A stretch of 35,485 nt of DNA from an uncultured bacterium (GCA_903850745.1 CAINMH010000007.1:1-35485); one strand, 5' to 3'. Counted from the first letter of the stretch, positions 16,338-24,140 are shown. Notes: generated by a model from the sequence alone, not told the origin. Translations and numbers: made by a program.

Positions 16338-16344
16338 GAGGAGG
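16338..16344 (+). promoter_or_regulatory. Strong ribosome binding site of bL37
   Basis: GAGGAGG, four bases before the ATG at 16349. It is one of the strongest sites in a window where many genes appear leaderless. It confirms the tiny reading frame. Confidence 0.7.
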
Positions 16345-16348
16345 ACCC

Positions 16349-16423
16349 ATGAGCAAGCGTGGCCGTAAGAAGAAGGACCGCAAGAAGAGCGGCGCCAACC
16401 ACGGCAAGCGTCCTAACTCCTAA
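16349..16423 (+). CDS. 50S ribosomal protein bL37 (24 residues)
   Basis: A 24-codon gene encoding MSKRGRKKKDRKKSGANHGK followed by RPNS. It closely matches, from memory, the mycobacterial bL37 that begins MAKRGRKKRDRK and ends ANHGKRPNA, a tiny rRNA-binding protein found in actinobacterial large subunits by cryo-EM. Half of its residues are Lys or Arg, as expected for an RNA-bound extension. It lies between rsrA and the biotinyl carrier gene and is easily missed by gene callers because of its length. Confidence 0.9.
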   Translation: MSKRGRKKKDRKKSGANHGKRPNS

Positions 16424-16426
16424 TCT

Positions 16427-16642
16427 GTGGCGATCGAAGTCAAGGCCGAGATGGTTGCTTCGGTCTTCAAGGTCCTCGTTGTAGCTGGCGCCCCTGTCGT
16501 CGCTGGCGAGGCACTGGTCATTCTGGAGTCCATGAAAATGGAAATCCCGGTTCTCGCTGATGCGGCAGGGACCGTTACTGAAGTCTGCGTCACCGAGGGC
16601 GATGTCGTTCATGAAGGTGACGTGCTGGTTGTGCTCGACTGA
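16427..16642 (+). CDS. Single-domain biotin/lipoyl carrier protein (TB7.3-like)
   Basis: A 71-residue barrel-sandwich carrier with the biotinylation motif ESMKMEI; Lys37 is the predicted attachment site. It resembles TB7.3 (Rv3221c) of Mycobacterium, which also lies beside the sigH-rshA locus. It should be the carrier of a biotin-dependent carboxylase, but no carboxylase subunit is encoded nearby. GTG at 16427 follows the bL37 stop by three bases, so the two are probably co-translated. Confidence 0.9.
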   Translation: MAIEVKAEMVASVFKVLVVAGAPVVAGEALVILESMKMEIPVLADAAGTVTEVCVTEGDVVHEGDVLVVLD

Positions 16643-16657
16643 GCGCTCGCTGCACAA

Positions 16658-17146
16658 CTAGTTCACCGGGCGCGTGTACACCTCAAGTAGGACTTCTGCC
16701 GTCGGGCTGAAGTCTCGGTTGGGTTCTCGAATGAACCCAAGGCGCGCATAGAGCTGATGAGCAGCAGCATTGTCTGAGATCACGCTTAGGGCCAGATTGT
16801 GAACTCCCGCTGTGCGAGCGAGTTCATTGCACGAAGCCATCAGTGCGTCTCCCACGCCAGTACCCCATGCATCGACAGCCACTGCAAGAAAGCGGACTTC
16901 CCACTCACCCGCCACAGCGATGTCTGCATGCGGTGAACCGGGCGGTGCAATGGTCACCGTGCCCACGAGTTTTTCGTCTTCATACGCGACGAGGACGTGA
17001 CCATGCTGGGCGTGGTCGGGAACGGTGCGCAGACATTGGGCGTAGGGGGTCTCGCGGTCTTTCACCATCCCAGCGGCTAAGAATGCGTCTACGCGCAATT
17101 TAGCTACGGCTTCGAACTCGGATTCTTCAATCTCACGGACCTTCAC
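16658..17146 (-). CDS. GNAT-family N-acetyltransferase
   Basis: Acetyl-CoA-dependent acetyltransferase of about 162 residues. The cofactor loop VDAWGTGVGDALM (the family's Q/RxxGxG/A region) and the C-terminal AAHQLYARLGFIRE are typical. The target could be a small amine or a protein N terminus. The GTG at 17146 gives MKVREIEESEFEAV, a normal GNAT beginning; the open frame reaches 17197, but the extra residues look untypical. GAGG sits just before this GTG. It is divergent from pdtaS. Confidence 0.85.
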   Translation of the reverse strand: MKVREIEESEFEAVAKLRVDAFLAAGMVKDRETPYAQCLRTVPDHAQHGHVLVAYEDEKLVGTVTIAPPGSPHADIAVAGEWEVRFLAVAVDAWGTGVGDALMASCNELARTAGVHNLALSVISDNAAAHQLYARLGFIREPNRDFSPTAEVLLEVYTRPVN

Positions 17147-17201
17147 GACCTCATTGTGGCGTGACGCGGGCTTCCTGCACGGTTGTGGGGTAAGCAAGGC
17201 G

Positions 17202-17207
17202 TAGTCT
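17202..17207 (+). promoter_or_regulatory. -10 hexamer for leaderless pdtaS
   Basis: TAGTCT, six bases before the GTG at 17214. This identifies that GTG, not the out-of-frame ATG at 17212, as the start. Confidence 0.55.
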
Positions 17208-17213
17208 GCTCAT

Positions 17214-18659
17214 GTGGCGGGATTAGCGCACCTCGCACAGGAGCGAACAGACCTCAGCGAAGCCGATGTCGATCATCTGCACTCGCTCGTAGGCTCATGG
17301 GGCTTGCTCGCCGACCTGGCATTATCCGACCTTGTCCTGTGGCTTCCTACGTGGAACGAGGCCGGCTATGTCGCAGCTGCACTTGTTCGCCCGGCAACTG
17401 CCGCGACAGCTGTCCCGCAGGACATCGTGGGTGTTTTTGTTCCGCGCGGTCAGCGTACAGAGTTGGACCGCGCGGGTTCATTGGGTCGTCCCGTCACAAG
17501 TCATGTGGCACCGCAGGACATTCCAACGGCACCTGAGGCATACCCAGTTCGTCGCGAAGGCAAGGTCATCGGAATCGTCACACGTGAGGTCATTGCCAAT
17601 CGTGCGCCGCGAGTCACCGGCTCGGTCGAGGAGGTGTACCTCGCGGCCGCCGAGGACCTGTTCAACATGGTGTGCGATGGCGAATTTCCCTACGCGGGTG
17701 CCACGGCTACCGCGTCTTCAGCGCCGCGGGTTGGTGATGGGTTCATTCGACTCGATGCCGATGGCAAAGTCTCCTACGCGAGCCCGAATGCGCAATCTGT
17801 CTTTCGTCGACTCGGCCTGGCAACCGATCTCGTGGGGGTGAACCTCGCTGTCACGGGCACGAGGCTGTCTCATCGACCGGGACCTGTTGATGAATCCATC
17901 GGCCTTGTACTCGGCGGACGAGCAGCGGGCAGCGTAGAACTCGAAAACGCTTCGGGTTCGATGACGGCGGTTGGCTTCCCACTCATGCGTCAGCGACACG
18001 ACAGTGGCGCGATGGTCCTTGTCCGCGATGTGACTGAGCTGCGCCGGCGTGATCGGGCTTTGCTCACTAAGGAAGCGAGCATCCGCGAGATCCACCATCG
18101 GGTTAAAAACAATTTGCAAACTGTGGCAGCCCTACTTCGATTGCAGGCCCGCCGAGTCACGGCTCCAGAAGCCCAGCTTGCTCTCGCAGAGGCAGTTCGC
18201 CGTGTTGCTTCTGTCGCCGTAGTCCACGACATGCTCGCGCATGAGCCCGGTGACACCGTGTCCTTTGACGAAGTGGTAGCTCGCGTTATCGGACTGGTCC
18301 GCGAACTTGCCCCCGCACATGCCGGAGACGGACCTGCAACGCAAATTGTCTGCGAAGGAGAAGTGGGCAATCTGCCCGTTGAGTTGGCGGCACCTCTTGC
18401 TATGGCACTGTCCGAGGTTGTCGATAACGCGCTGGAACATGCCAGTGCGAGCCGCGTTGTGCTCAATTGTTCGCGAGCGACAGGCGAGGTCGTGGTGACA
18501 ATCACCGACGATGGTTCGGGCGTAGCTAGTGACATCACGCCGGGACTCGGATTGCAGATCGTGCAGACCCTCGTCAATGACGAACTCAAGGGAAGCGTGG
18601 AAATAGGCGATGCGCCCGGAGGATCGGGCCTTCTGGTGAAGCTGAGGGTGCCGGTGTAG
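17214..18659 (+). CDS. pdtaS: PdtaS-type sensor histidine kinase
   Basis: A soluble sensor kinase of 481 residues with no membrane helix. In order: an N-terminal GAF-like domain (about 20-145), a PAS-like domain (about 175-280), a HisKA_2 dimerisation helix with the phosphoacceptor in EIHHRVKNNLQTVAAL (His294 by comparison with PdtaS), and an HATPase_c domain with EVVDNALEHA (N box), ITDDGSGV (G1) and GLGLQIV (G2). In Mycobacterium, PdtaS feeds the RNA-binding antiterminator PdtaR. No such partner is seen here, so it would be encoded elsewhere. Position next to whiB1 and the TB7.3-like gene matches Rv3220c. Confidence 0.9.
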   Translation: MAGLAHLAQERTDLSEADVDHLHSLVGSWGLLADLALSDLVLWLPTWNEAGYVAAALVRPATAATAVPQDIVGVFVPRGQRTELDRAGSLGRPVTSHVAPQDIPTAPEAYPVRREGKVIGIVTREVIANRAPRVTGSVEEVYLAAAEDLFNMVCDGEFPYAGATATASSAPRVGDGFIRLDADGKVSYASPNAQSVFRRLGLATDLVGVNLAVTGTRLSHRPGPVDESIGLVLGGRAAGSVELENASGSMTAVGFPLMRQRHDSGAMVLVRDVTELRRRDRALLTKEASIREIHHRVKNNLQTVAALLRLQARRVTAPEAQLALAEAVRRVASVAVVHDMLAHEPGDTVSFDEVVARVIGLVRELAPAHAGDGPATQIVCEGEVGNLPVELAAPLAMALSEVVDNALEHASASRVVLNCSRATGEVVVTITDDGSGVASDITPGLGLQIVQTLVNDELKGSVEIGDAPGGSGLLVKLRVPV

Positions 18660-18664
18660 GAATT

Positions 18665-18919
18665 TCAGGCAGTCGTACGCGCACGCATGCGCGCGTTGCG
18701 ACGCTTGAGAGCGCGACGCTCATCCTCGGAGAGGCCGCCCCAGACCCCGGCGTCCTGGCCAGATTCGAGTGCCCAGCGGAGGCAGTCCTCCACTACTTCG
18801 CAACTCCGACACACGGCCTTGGCGTCCTCGATCTGCACCAGCGCGGGGCCGGTATTGCCGATCGGGAAGAACAATTCCGGATCTTCGTCACGGCAGGCAG
18901 CCCGGTGGCGCCAGTCCAT
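18665..18919 (-). CDS. whiB1: WhiB1-type iron-sulfur transcription factor
   Basis: An 84-residue WhiB protein. Four cysteines, Cys9, Cys37, Cys40 and Cys46, should hold a nitric-oxide-sensitive [4Fe-4S] cluster. GVWGG is the family turn, followed by the basic DNA-contact tail RRALKRRNARMRAR. The beginning MDWRHRAACRDEDPELFFPI is nearly that of M. tuberculosis WhiB1, an essential partner of the primary sigma factor. GAGGAGG precedes the start, and a CRP-like palindrome lies upstream. Confidence 0.95.
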   Translation of the reverse strand: MDWRHRAACRDEDPELFFPIGNTGPALVQIEDAKAVCRSCEVVEDCLRWALESGQDAGVWGGLSEDERRALKRRNARMRARTTA

Positions 18920-19148
18920 GAGTCCTCCTCAGTAGGCACTTGGGTAAAGTGCTTGTGCATTGTTTCACATTAACCCGCCGGCCCAAGGGGTGTTTCGAGT
19001 CGGTCGGGGTCTGGCCCCACGTAATGGTGCGCGAAACCAGTGTCAAGAGTGTCAGACAAATGGGCTCGCCACAAGGTTGAAGCCTTGATTAGTGCCCCAT
19101 TGTTAGTGGCCTCACACCCAAAGCGGCCGATTTTCGGGGTTTGGAACG
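18920..19148 (-). promoter_or_regulatory. whiB1 promoter region with CRP-like site at 18954-18969
   Basis: This gene-free stretch lies between whiB1 and the 3' end of the lipid kinase gene. It contains TGTGCATTGTTTCACA (18954-18969), a near-perfect CRP-family palindrome (TGTGA-N6-TCACA with one mismatch). Mycobacterial whiB1 is known to be controlled by the cAMP receptor Rv3676 through such sites. Apart from a strong ribosome binding site at the whiB1 end, nothing else stands out in it. Confidence 0.55.
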
Positions 19149-20087
19149 TTAAACGGCGATCTTGAGCACCGCCGGATGGGATGCGAAGGCGACCGCCTGG
19201 GCGAGTCCTAGGGCCTCCCCGTCCGCTTGGACCGCCACCGGACGGCGCGCCCGAACCTCGAAGGCTGGCTGGTCATGGAGGAGAGCCAAAGAGCGGGTAG
19301 TCGCGCCTCCAGACGTAGTTGCCATGCGTGCGAAGGCGTTCAGGGTCGTGAACACGCCGAGATCTCGCCAGGCAAGCACGTCTAGGCCAGTGTCGAAAGA
19401 GGCATCTGGGCATGGGTTGAGCGGCCGAGAGCCGAGGTAGGTCCATGGTGAGGTGTTCTGCACGATGGCAAGAAAGACTCCATCAATGTCCTGCTGCCCG
19501 TTACGCATGATGCGCAGCGCGGCTCTGCGTCGATCAGTCCGCCGGAAGTACTCCCGCAAGGTAAGGCGTACATAGCGGCCGGGAGTCGCCGCGATGCCGG
19601 AACTTCGCTCGTCTTCCATCGCGTGGATGATCTCGGCGTCCAGCCCGACTCCGGCGTTAGCGAGAAACCAGCGGGGGAGTTCACCGGGCATGGTCAAGGT
19701 GCCAAGACCCACATTTCGGGTCCTGCCATTCCTGAGCGCCTCGAGGATGCAGCCGGTGGCCTCGACGGGGTCTGCTGGTAAGCCAAGTGCCCGGGCAAAC
19801 ACGTTCGCACTGCCCCCAGGCACCGTTGCAAGAATCGGTCCGTCGGGCGCCGGACCTCGAGAGAGTATTCCGTTGACGGTTTCGTTGATGGTCCCATCGC
19901 CACCGAGGGTGATGATCACATCAAGCTTTTCATCGCGGGCGCGGCGGCCCAATTCGCGTGCGTGACCTTGTCTCGCCGTAGTCACCACCTCGAGGTCTAC
20001 TGATCCGGCCAATGCGCGCACCAGGACGTCCGTAACTCGTGGTGACGTGGTCGTTGCGCGGGGGTTGACCACGAGGATTCCGCGCAC
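19149..20087 (-). CDS. Diacylglycerol/lipid kinase family protein
   Basis: A 312-residue member of the DagK/YegS/sphingosine kinase fold. The N-terminal nucleotide site has ILVVNPRA and the hallmark TLGGDGTINETVNGIL (about 58-73), then PGGSANVFAR and NAGVGLDAEI. The C-terminal beta domain ends in VQADGEALGLAQAV, typical of lipid kinases. Substrate is unknown: diacylglycerol or another membrane lipid. The frame is open back to 20183, but the GTG at 20087 gives the normal MRGILVVNPRA start and has TACTCT seven bases upstream. Confidence 0.87.
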   Translation of the reverse strand: MRGILVVNPRATTTSPRVTDVLVRALAGSVDLEVVTTARQGHARELGRRARDEKLDVIITLGGDGTINETVNGILSRGPAPDGPILATVPGGSANVFARALGLPADPVEATGCILEALRNGRTRNVGLGTLTMPGELPRWFLANAGVGLDAEIIHAMEDERSSGIAATPGRYVRLTLREYFRRTDRRRAALRIMRNGQQDIDGVFLAIVQNTSPWTYLGSRPLNPCPDASFDTGLDVLAWRDLGVFTTLNAFARMATTSGGATTRSLALLHDQPAFEVRARRPVAVQADGEALGLAQAVAFASHPAVLKIAV

Positions 20088-20094
20088 GAGGGCC

Positions 20095-20114
20095 AGAGTA
20101 GCCGGGACTAGGCT
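20095..20114. promoter_or_regulatory. Divergent leaderless promoters, lipid kinase / membrane protein
   Basis: TACTCT on the minus strand (20100-20095) is seven bases before the kinase GTG. TAGGCT on the plus strand (20109-20114) is six bases before the ATG at 20121. The two start codons are only 33 bases apart, leaving no room for leaders. Confidence 0.55.
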
Positions 20115-20120
20115 GCCACT

Positions 20121-20546
20121 ATGCCTAAATCCCCGCCCTCGGCCCGCGGATTGCTCGTCGCGGCACCTGCAGCTGCGGTGCAAGGACTCGTAGCAGCGGC
20201 GTACGCGGTGTTTCTCATTGAAGAGGCCATTCGTGTGGGTGCGACCGGACCGGCAGACGTCTCTAATGGCGCAGCCGAGACGGTGCTGATTGTGATCATC
20301 GGCCTCATCGGAGCTGCGCTCGTCTGGTGTTCCATCGGCCTCTGGCGAGAGCGACGCTGGGCGCGCGCACCGGTCGTGTTGCTCGAGATCATCATCGGAA
20401 TCGTGTCCTTCAACGCCATGATCAATCCCGGTTACCCAAGTTGGATCCGGGTCGTATTCGGGGCGTTGTGCGTCATGGCTGTTGGGACACTCGTGAGCCT
20501 GTTTTTGCCAAGCACCACGGCGGCATTCAACGACAAGGAAGCCTGA
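20121..20546 (+). CDS. Small four-helix membrane protein, unknown function
   Basis: A 141-residue protein with four predicted membrane helices (about 10-32, 49-70, 80-99, 106-128). I do not recognise a named domain. It is followed after 20 bases by another four-helix protein of nearly equal size, and the two may work together or be old paralogues. The ATG is fixed by the leaderless -10 box. Confidence 0.7.
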   Translation: MPKSPPSARGLLVAAPAAAVQGLVAAAYAVFLIEEAIRVGATGPADVSNGAAETVLIVIIGLIGAALVWCSIGLWRERRWARAPVVLLEIIIGIVSFNAMINPGYPSWIRVVFGALCVMAVGTLVSLFLPSTTAAFNDKEA

Positions 20547-20553
20547 GGGCGAC

Positions 20554-20559
20554 TAAAGT
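20554..20559 (+). promoter_or_regulatory. -10 hexamer for the second four-helix protein
   Basis: TAAAGT, seven bases before the ATG at 20567, just after the preceding stop codon. The downstream gene therefore probably has its own leaderless transcript. Confidence 0.45.
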
Positions 20560-20566
20560 CGTGGAC

Positions 20567-20986
20567 ATGTCTAGGACGGATACGGCTGTGCGTCCCCTGG
20601 CGGTCACTTTCGCCGCAGTCGTAATGCTCGTAGCGGCGGTGGGCTATGCGGTAGGAGTCGGCGTATGCATCTGGCTGCTCGTCAACCCACAGGACCAGTC
20701 GTTTTATGGCCGTGAAGTTTCTGATTGGTTCTGGGTGTTCCAAGGAGCCCTCAATCTTGCGCTTGTCTTCGGCTTTGTCTGGATTGCGCGGTTAGCACTC
20801 CGTGGTGACTATGGCGCTGGGATGACCATCACGATGCTCGCTGCGCTCAATATCTTCTTCAGTCTGTTTTCGCTTTTGCACATCTATGGAGCCGTTGAAC
20901 TGGTCCTTTCTGTAGCGGTCCTTATCGCCAATCTGACCCCACGCGCTCGAGCGTGGTACGTCCGCAACCTTCCTACTGTCGCTTAG
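20567..20986 (+). CDS. Small four-helix membrane protein, unknown function
   Basis: A 139-residue protein with helices at about 12-38, 54-72, 80-98 and 104-122. The C-terminal LTPRARAWYVRN is positively charged and probably cytoplasmic. The open frame extends back to 20327 but overlaps the previous gene, so the ATG after TAAAGT is taken as start. It ends eight bases before the crotonase gene. No family recognised. Confidence 0.7.
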   Translation: MSRTDTAVRPLAVTFAAVVMLVAAVGYAVGVGVCIWLLVNPQDQSFYGREVSDWFWVFQGALNLALVFGFVWIARLALRGDYGAGMTITMLAALNIFFSLFSLLHIYGAVELVLSVAVLIANLTPRARAWYVRNLPTVA

Positions 20987-20994
20987 GGGCCCGC

Positions 20995-21771
20995 ATGGCA
21001 ATCGGATACGACATTGATGGCGCGATCGTGGTTATCACCATCGATCGGCCAGAGGTCATGAATTGTTTGGACCCTGAGCACAATCAGATGCTGACCGAAG
21101 CCTTCGCGAGATTTGAGGCCGATGATGCGCTGCGATGTGCCGTACTCACCGGTGGGGGCGATAAGGCGTTCAGTGCAGGTGCTGACCTCAAGAAACTCAT
21201 CCCGTCTTTTCGTGATCAGGTACGCGCTGGGGAGTCGCCAGCTTGGGAGCTTGGCGGCATTACGTGGACAGGCGTAGGTAAGCCGAAGATTGCTGCAGTT
21301 AATGGCTATGCGCTCGCAGGTGGTACCGAGCTCGCACTTGCCTGCGATATTCGTATCGCGTCGACAACGGCGAGCTTCGGGCTCGCTGAGACCAAGTGGG
21401 CGATCATCCCTGGAGCTGGCGGCACACAGCGCCTTCCGCGCGCGGTCGGCCTCGGGCAGGCGCTCCAGATAATCCTGACCGGAGATCCAGTTGATGCGCA
21501 GACTGCGTTGCAATGGGGTCTCGTCAATCAAGTTGTCGCACAGGATGAACTTTTGCCCACTGCAATTGCGATGGCCAAGACGATTGCGTCTCGCGGGCCG
21601 CTGGCGGTCCAGGCGGCCAAAGCAGCGGTCTATGCCGGGCTGGACATGTCCCTTACAGATGGATTGCAGATGGAGCGCGAGGTGTTCTTGGGAATCATGC
21701 GCACTGAGGATGCCGTTGAAGGGTCCACGGCATTCACAGAAAAACGAAACCCGGTTTATCGCGGAATTTAA
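20995..21771 (+). CDS. Enoyl-CoA hydratase/isomerase (crotonase) family protein
   Basis: A 258-residue crotonase-fold enzyme acting on acyl-CoA thioesters. The oxyanion hole is formed by AFSAGADLKKL (about 57-67) and NGYALAGGTELALACD (about 103-118). The first catalytic Glu lies in GLAETKWAIIPGAGGTQRL. The second position, Glu164 of the rat enzyme in AMEMVLTG, reads ALQIILTG here, so Gln replaces Glu. Such changes are common in crotonases that are not plain hydratases, such as isomerases or hydrolases. The start is the ATG giving MAIGYDIDGAIVV. Confidence 0.85.
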   Translation: MAIGYDIDGAIVVITIDRPEVMNCLDPEHNQMLTEAFARFEADDALRCAVLTGGGDKAFSAGADLKKLIPSFRDQVRAGESPAWELGGITWTGVGKPKIAAVNGYALAGGTELALACDIRIASTTASFGLAETKWAIIPGAGGTQRLPRAVGLGQALQIILTGDPVDAQTALQWGLVNQVVAQDELLPTAIAMAKTIASRGPLAVQAAKAAVYAGLDMSLTDGLQMEREVFLGIMRTEDAVEGSTAFTEKRNPVYRGI

Positions 21772-21825
21772 GGAGCGACGGCCGCCCGATTCGCGCTTCT
21801 GGGCGGCAACGGGCACGATGTAGTC

Positions 21826-23313
21826 GTGCCTCGTTGCCTCGTGACTGGACCATCCGGATATGTGGGTGGTCGCCTTGTGCCCAGATTGCTCGACGCAGGC
21901 TGGACCGTGCGCGTCTTGGCCCGTCATCCTGAGCGTCTTCGTGACCACCCGTGGATCGAGAATGTAGAGGTTGTCGGTGGGGACGCGACTGATTCTGGAG
22001 CGCTCGACGAGGCCATGCGTGATGTGGACGTGGCGTATTACTTGCTGCACTCGCTCCAAGAAGGCAGGAATCTAGAAATCGCCGAAAGACAGATGGCATC
22101 CGCGTTTGCCGTCGCCGCAAAGAGCGCGGGAGTTCAACGCATTGTCTATTTGGGCGGCCTTGCTTCTGCGATCGCGAAGTCGGACATGTCAGCTCACATG
22201 CGTTCTCGAGTAGAAGTCGGCGAAATTCTGCGTGACAGCGGAGTGCCGACCGTAGAACTGCGCGCCGCAGTCATCATTGGTTCCGGATCGGCGTCCTTCG
22301 AGATGTTGCGCTATCTCACTGAGCGACTTCCGGCGATGGTCACTCCGCGCTGGGTTCGTGCGCGGGTGCAGCCAATCGCCGTTCGTGACGTATTGCGTTA
22401 TCTCGTTCTCGCGGCGAACCTGCCGCCGGAGGTCAACCGCACCTTCGAGATCGGTGGTCCAGAGATCTTCTCCTATCAGGAGATGATGCAGCGATACGCA
22501 CGCGCTGCCTCGCTGGCAAAGCGACTAATCCTGCCGATCAATGTGCTCACGCCGAAGCTCTCCAGCCATTGGGTTGGACTCGTGACTCCTGTTCCGCGGA
22601 ATTTGGCACGGCCGTTGGTCGAATCCTTGCGGCACGAAGCGATCTGCCACGAGCATGACATCGCGCAATGGATCCCGGATCCTCCTGAAGGCCTTGTGGG
22701 TTTTGATCAGGCTGTATCCCTTGCTCTGCAGAGAATCCGGAATGCTGAAGTAGTTTCGCGTTGGACTGATGCATCCACTCCTGGGGCTCCGAGTGATCCG
22801 TTGCCGACAGATCCGGAGTGGACAGGTGGCACTCTCTATACCGATGTGCGTGAAGTGCGATCAGATCTCACGCCGGAGCAGGTCTGGCAGTCCCTAGAGC
22901 GAATCGGCGGCGATAACGGCTGGTTTGCGGCCCAGTTCCTGTGGCAGATCCGAGGAACTATCGATCGACTTGTCGGAGGTGTGGGCCTGCGCAGGGGACG
23001 TAGAGACCCCAACACATTGCTCATTGGTGACGCAGTCGACTTTTGGCGGGTTGAAGAGCGGATCGAACCAAGGTTGCTGAGACTTCGCGCCGAGATGCGT
23101 ATGCCGGGTCTGGCGTGGTTGGAGTTTGTGCTCGAGCCCACGGCGGACGGCGGCACTCTGGTGCGACAACGCGCGACGTTCGTCCCTCATGGCCTCATGG
23201 GCCATGCGTACTGGCGGGCTGTCGCGCCATTCCACGGATTTGTCTTCCCCGGAATGGCTCGCAATGTTGCAGCTGGTCGCGTGAAGTCTCGCAAGCGCAG
23301 TCGCGCTCGCTGA
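21826..23313 (+). CDS. SDR-like NAD(P)-binding protein fused to DUF2867
   Basis: A 495-residue two-domain protein. The N-terminal half is an atypical short-chain dehydrogenase: VTGPSGYVGGRLV at the nucleotide site, then LLHSL and VYLGGLAS strands and a PIAVRDVLRYL region as in NAD(P)H-binding epimerase-like proteins. The C-terminal part (about 335-480) matches DUF2867, with EWTGGTLYTDVREVRSDL and MPGLAWLEFVLEP. Reaction unknown. GTG at 21826 has a CACGAT hexamer six bases upstream. The tail after residue 480 is strongly basic. Confidence 0.82.
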   Translation: MPRCLVTGPSGYVGGRLVPRLLDAGWTVRVLARHPERLRDHPWIENVEVVGGDATDSGALDEAMRDVDVAYYLLHSLQEGRNLEIAERQMASAFAVAAKSAGVQRIVYLGGLASAIAKSDMSAHMRSRVEVGEILRDSGVPTVELRAAVIIGSGSASFEMLRYLTERLPAMVTPRWVRARVQPIAVRDVLRYLVLAANLPPEVNRTFEIGGPEIFSYQEMMQRYARAASLAKRLILPINVLTPKLSSHWVGLVTPVPRNLARPLVESLRHEAICHEHDIAQWIPDPPEGLVGFDQAVSLALQRIRNAEVVSRWTDASTPGAPSDPLPTDPEWTGGTLYTDVREVRSDLTPEQVWQSLERIGGDNGWFAAQFLWQIRGTIDRLVGGVGLRRGRRDPNTLLIGDAVDFWRVEERIEPRLLRLRAEMRMPGLAWLEFVLEPTADGGTLVRQRATFVPHGLMGHAYWRAVAPFHGFVFPGMARNVAAGRVKSRKRSRAR

Positions 23314-23379
23314 AGTGCCTAGTTGGGGTGGGTCGTCTCCAACATCAAGAGTGTGAGCAGGAATCGTCGCTCCGGAAAT

Positions 23380-23604
23380 TCAAGTGCTCGCTAGATTGCC
23401 TGCGAGGGTCCAACCCACGAGTGCATTCGCGTGACCATGTCCCATGCCGTGCTCTGACTTTAGGTAGCCGACGATGGCCATATGCTTGTCGATGCCGCAG
23501 GCGCTGATGATCTCCTGCCACTCGGCAATCGATCGCCCGTACTTCTTCTCGATGGAGGGGAAATAGGAAGCTGGGCCAGTTTTTGGCCAGGTGTTGTCAG
23601 CCAT
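23380..23604 (-). CDS. DUF4287 domain protein
   Basis: A 74-residue protein whose whole length is the DUF4287 domain: SYFPSIEKKYGRSIAEW followed by KHMAIVGYLKSEHGMGHGHANALVG. Function is not established; related domains occur beside DUF5655 proteins. The start MADNTWPKTGP at 23604 is chosen because GGAG lies nine bases before it; an ATG at 23619 would add five residues. It sits divergent to the YciI-like gene. Confidence 0.8.
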   Translation of the reverse strand: MADNTWPKTGPASYFPSIEKKYGRSIAEWQEIISACGIDKHMAIVGYLKSEHGMGHGHANALVGWTLAGNLAST

Positions 23605-23679
23605 CTCAGGGATCTCCACTTCTTCGGCGCTAACCTGTGTGTGTCGCTCTGGAGAACCTTAGGAGAGAGAGCCCCCACT

Positions 23680-24003
23680 ATGCGTTTCTTTCTTGCCGTC
23701 ATTGACGACACTGCACGATCGGCCAACACTGATGAGCGAGTGGCGATTGACATATTCAATGACTCACTCGAGGCCAACGGACACTGGGTATTTGCCTGTG
23801 GGATCGATGGGCCCAGCACAGCCATCGCTATAGACAATCGCGCCGGAGCTGGGCTTGTGACAGAGGGGCCGCTGCTGGACTCAGCAGAATTCGTAAGTGG
23901 CTTTTGGATTATCGAAGCGGAAAACCTCGGCGTAGCCCGACAGCTTGCTATCGCGGGCTCGAAGGCCTGCAATCGCAAGGTTGAACTTCGCCCGCTTCTG
24001 TAA
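23680..24003 (+). CDS. YciI-like (DGPF domain) protein
   Basis: A 107-residue alpha-beta protein with the YCII/DGPF pattern: MRFFLAVIDD start, EANGHWVFACGI, the VTEGPLLDSAEFVSGFWIIEAEN stretch in place of the usual DGPF.E.KE motif, and a C-terminal KVELRPLL. The fold resembles muconolactone isomerase; function is unknown. AGGAGAG lies upstream with slightly long spacing. It is the last ordinary gene before the accessory island. Confidence 0.8.
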   Translation: MRFFLAVIDDTARSANTDERVAIDIFNDSLEANGHWVFACGIDGPSTAIAIDNRAGAGLVTEGPLLDSAEFVSGFWIIEAENLGVARQLAIAGSKACNRKVELRPLL

Positions 24004-24080
24004 GCTGCGCGTACGTAATCCGCTGGTGTGAATGAGCGGGGCGTTTAATTGGCGCGATCATGTGGTGGAGCAGTAGGCGC

Positions 24081-24086
24081 TACCGT
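24081..24086 (+). promoter_or_regulatory. -10 hexamer before first prsW leader ORF
   Basis: TACCGT, six bases before the ATG at 24093. The same arrangement is seen before the intact prsW copy at 32537-32542. Confidence 0.45.
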
Positions 24087-24092
24087 GCTCTC

Positions 24093-24140
24093 ATGAGTGT
24101 GCTCGATGCCAGTCGCCCGCATCGGAGCACCGCAAAGTGA
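24093..24140 (+). CDS. Leader ORF (15 residues) before truncated prsW
   Basis: A tiny frame, MSVLDASRPHRSTAK, whose TGA overlaps the downstream GTG as GTGA. It is preceded by a leaderless-type -10 box. The same layout, with a different sequence (MTPSGESLGRSAYR), precedes the intact prsW, so the arrangement is conserved even though the peptide is not. It probably serves to load ribosomes for reinitiation at the protease start. Confidence 0.5.
   Translation: MSVLDASRPHRSTAK

Noticed and set aside
20983-22059. 358-codon open frame on the minus strand
   Set aside because: Mirror of the crotonase and SDR-DUF2867 coding sequence. The plus-strand genes carry clear family motifs.
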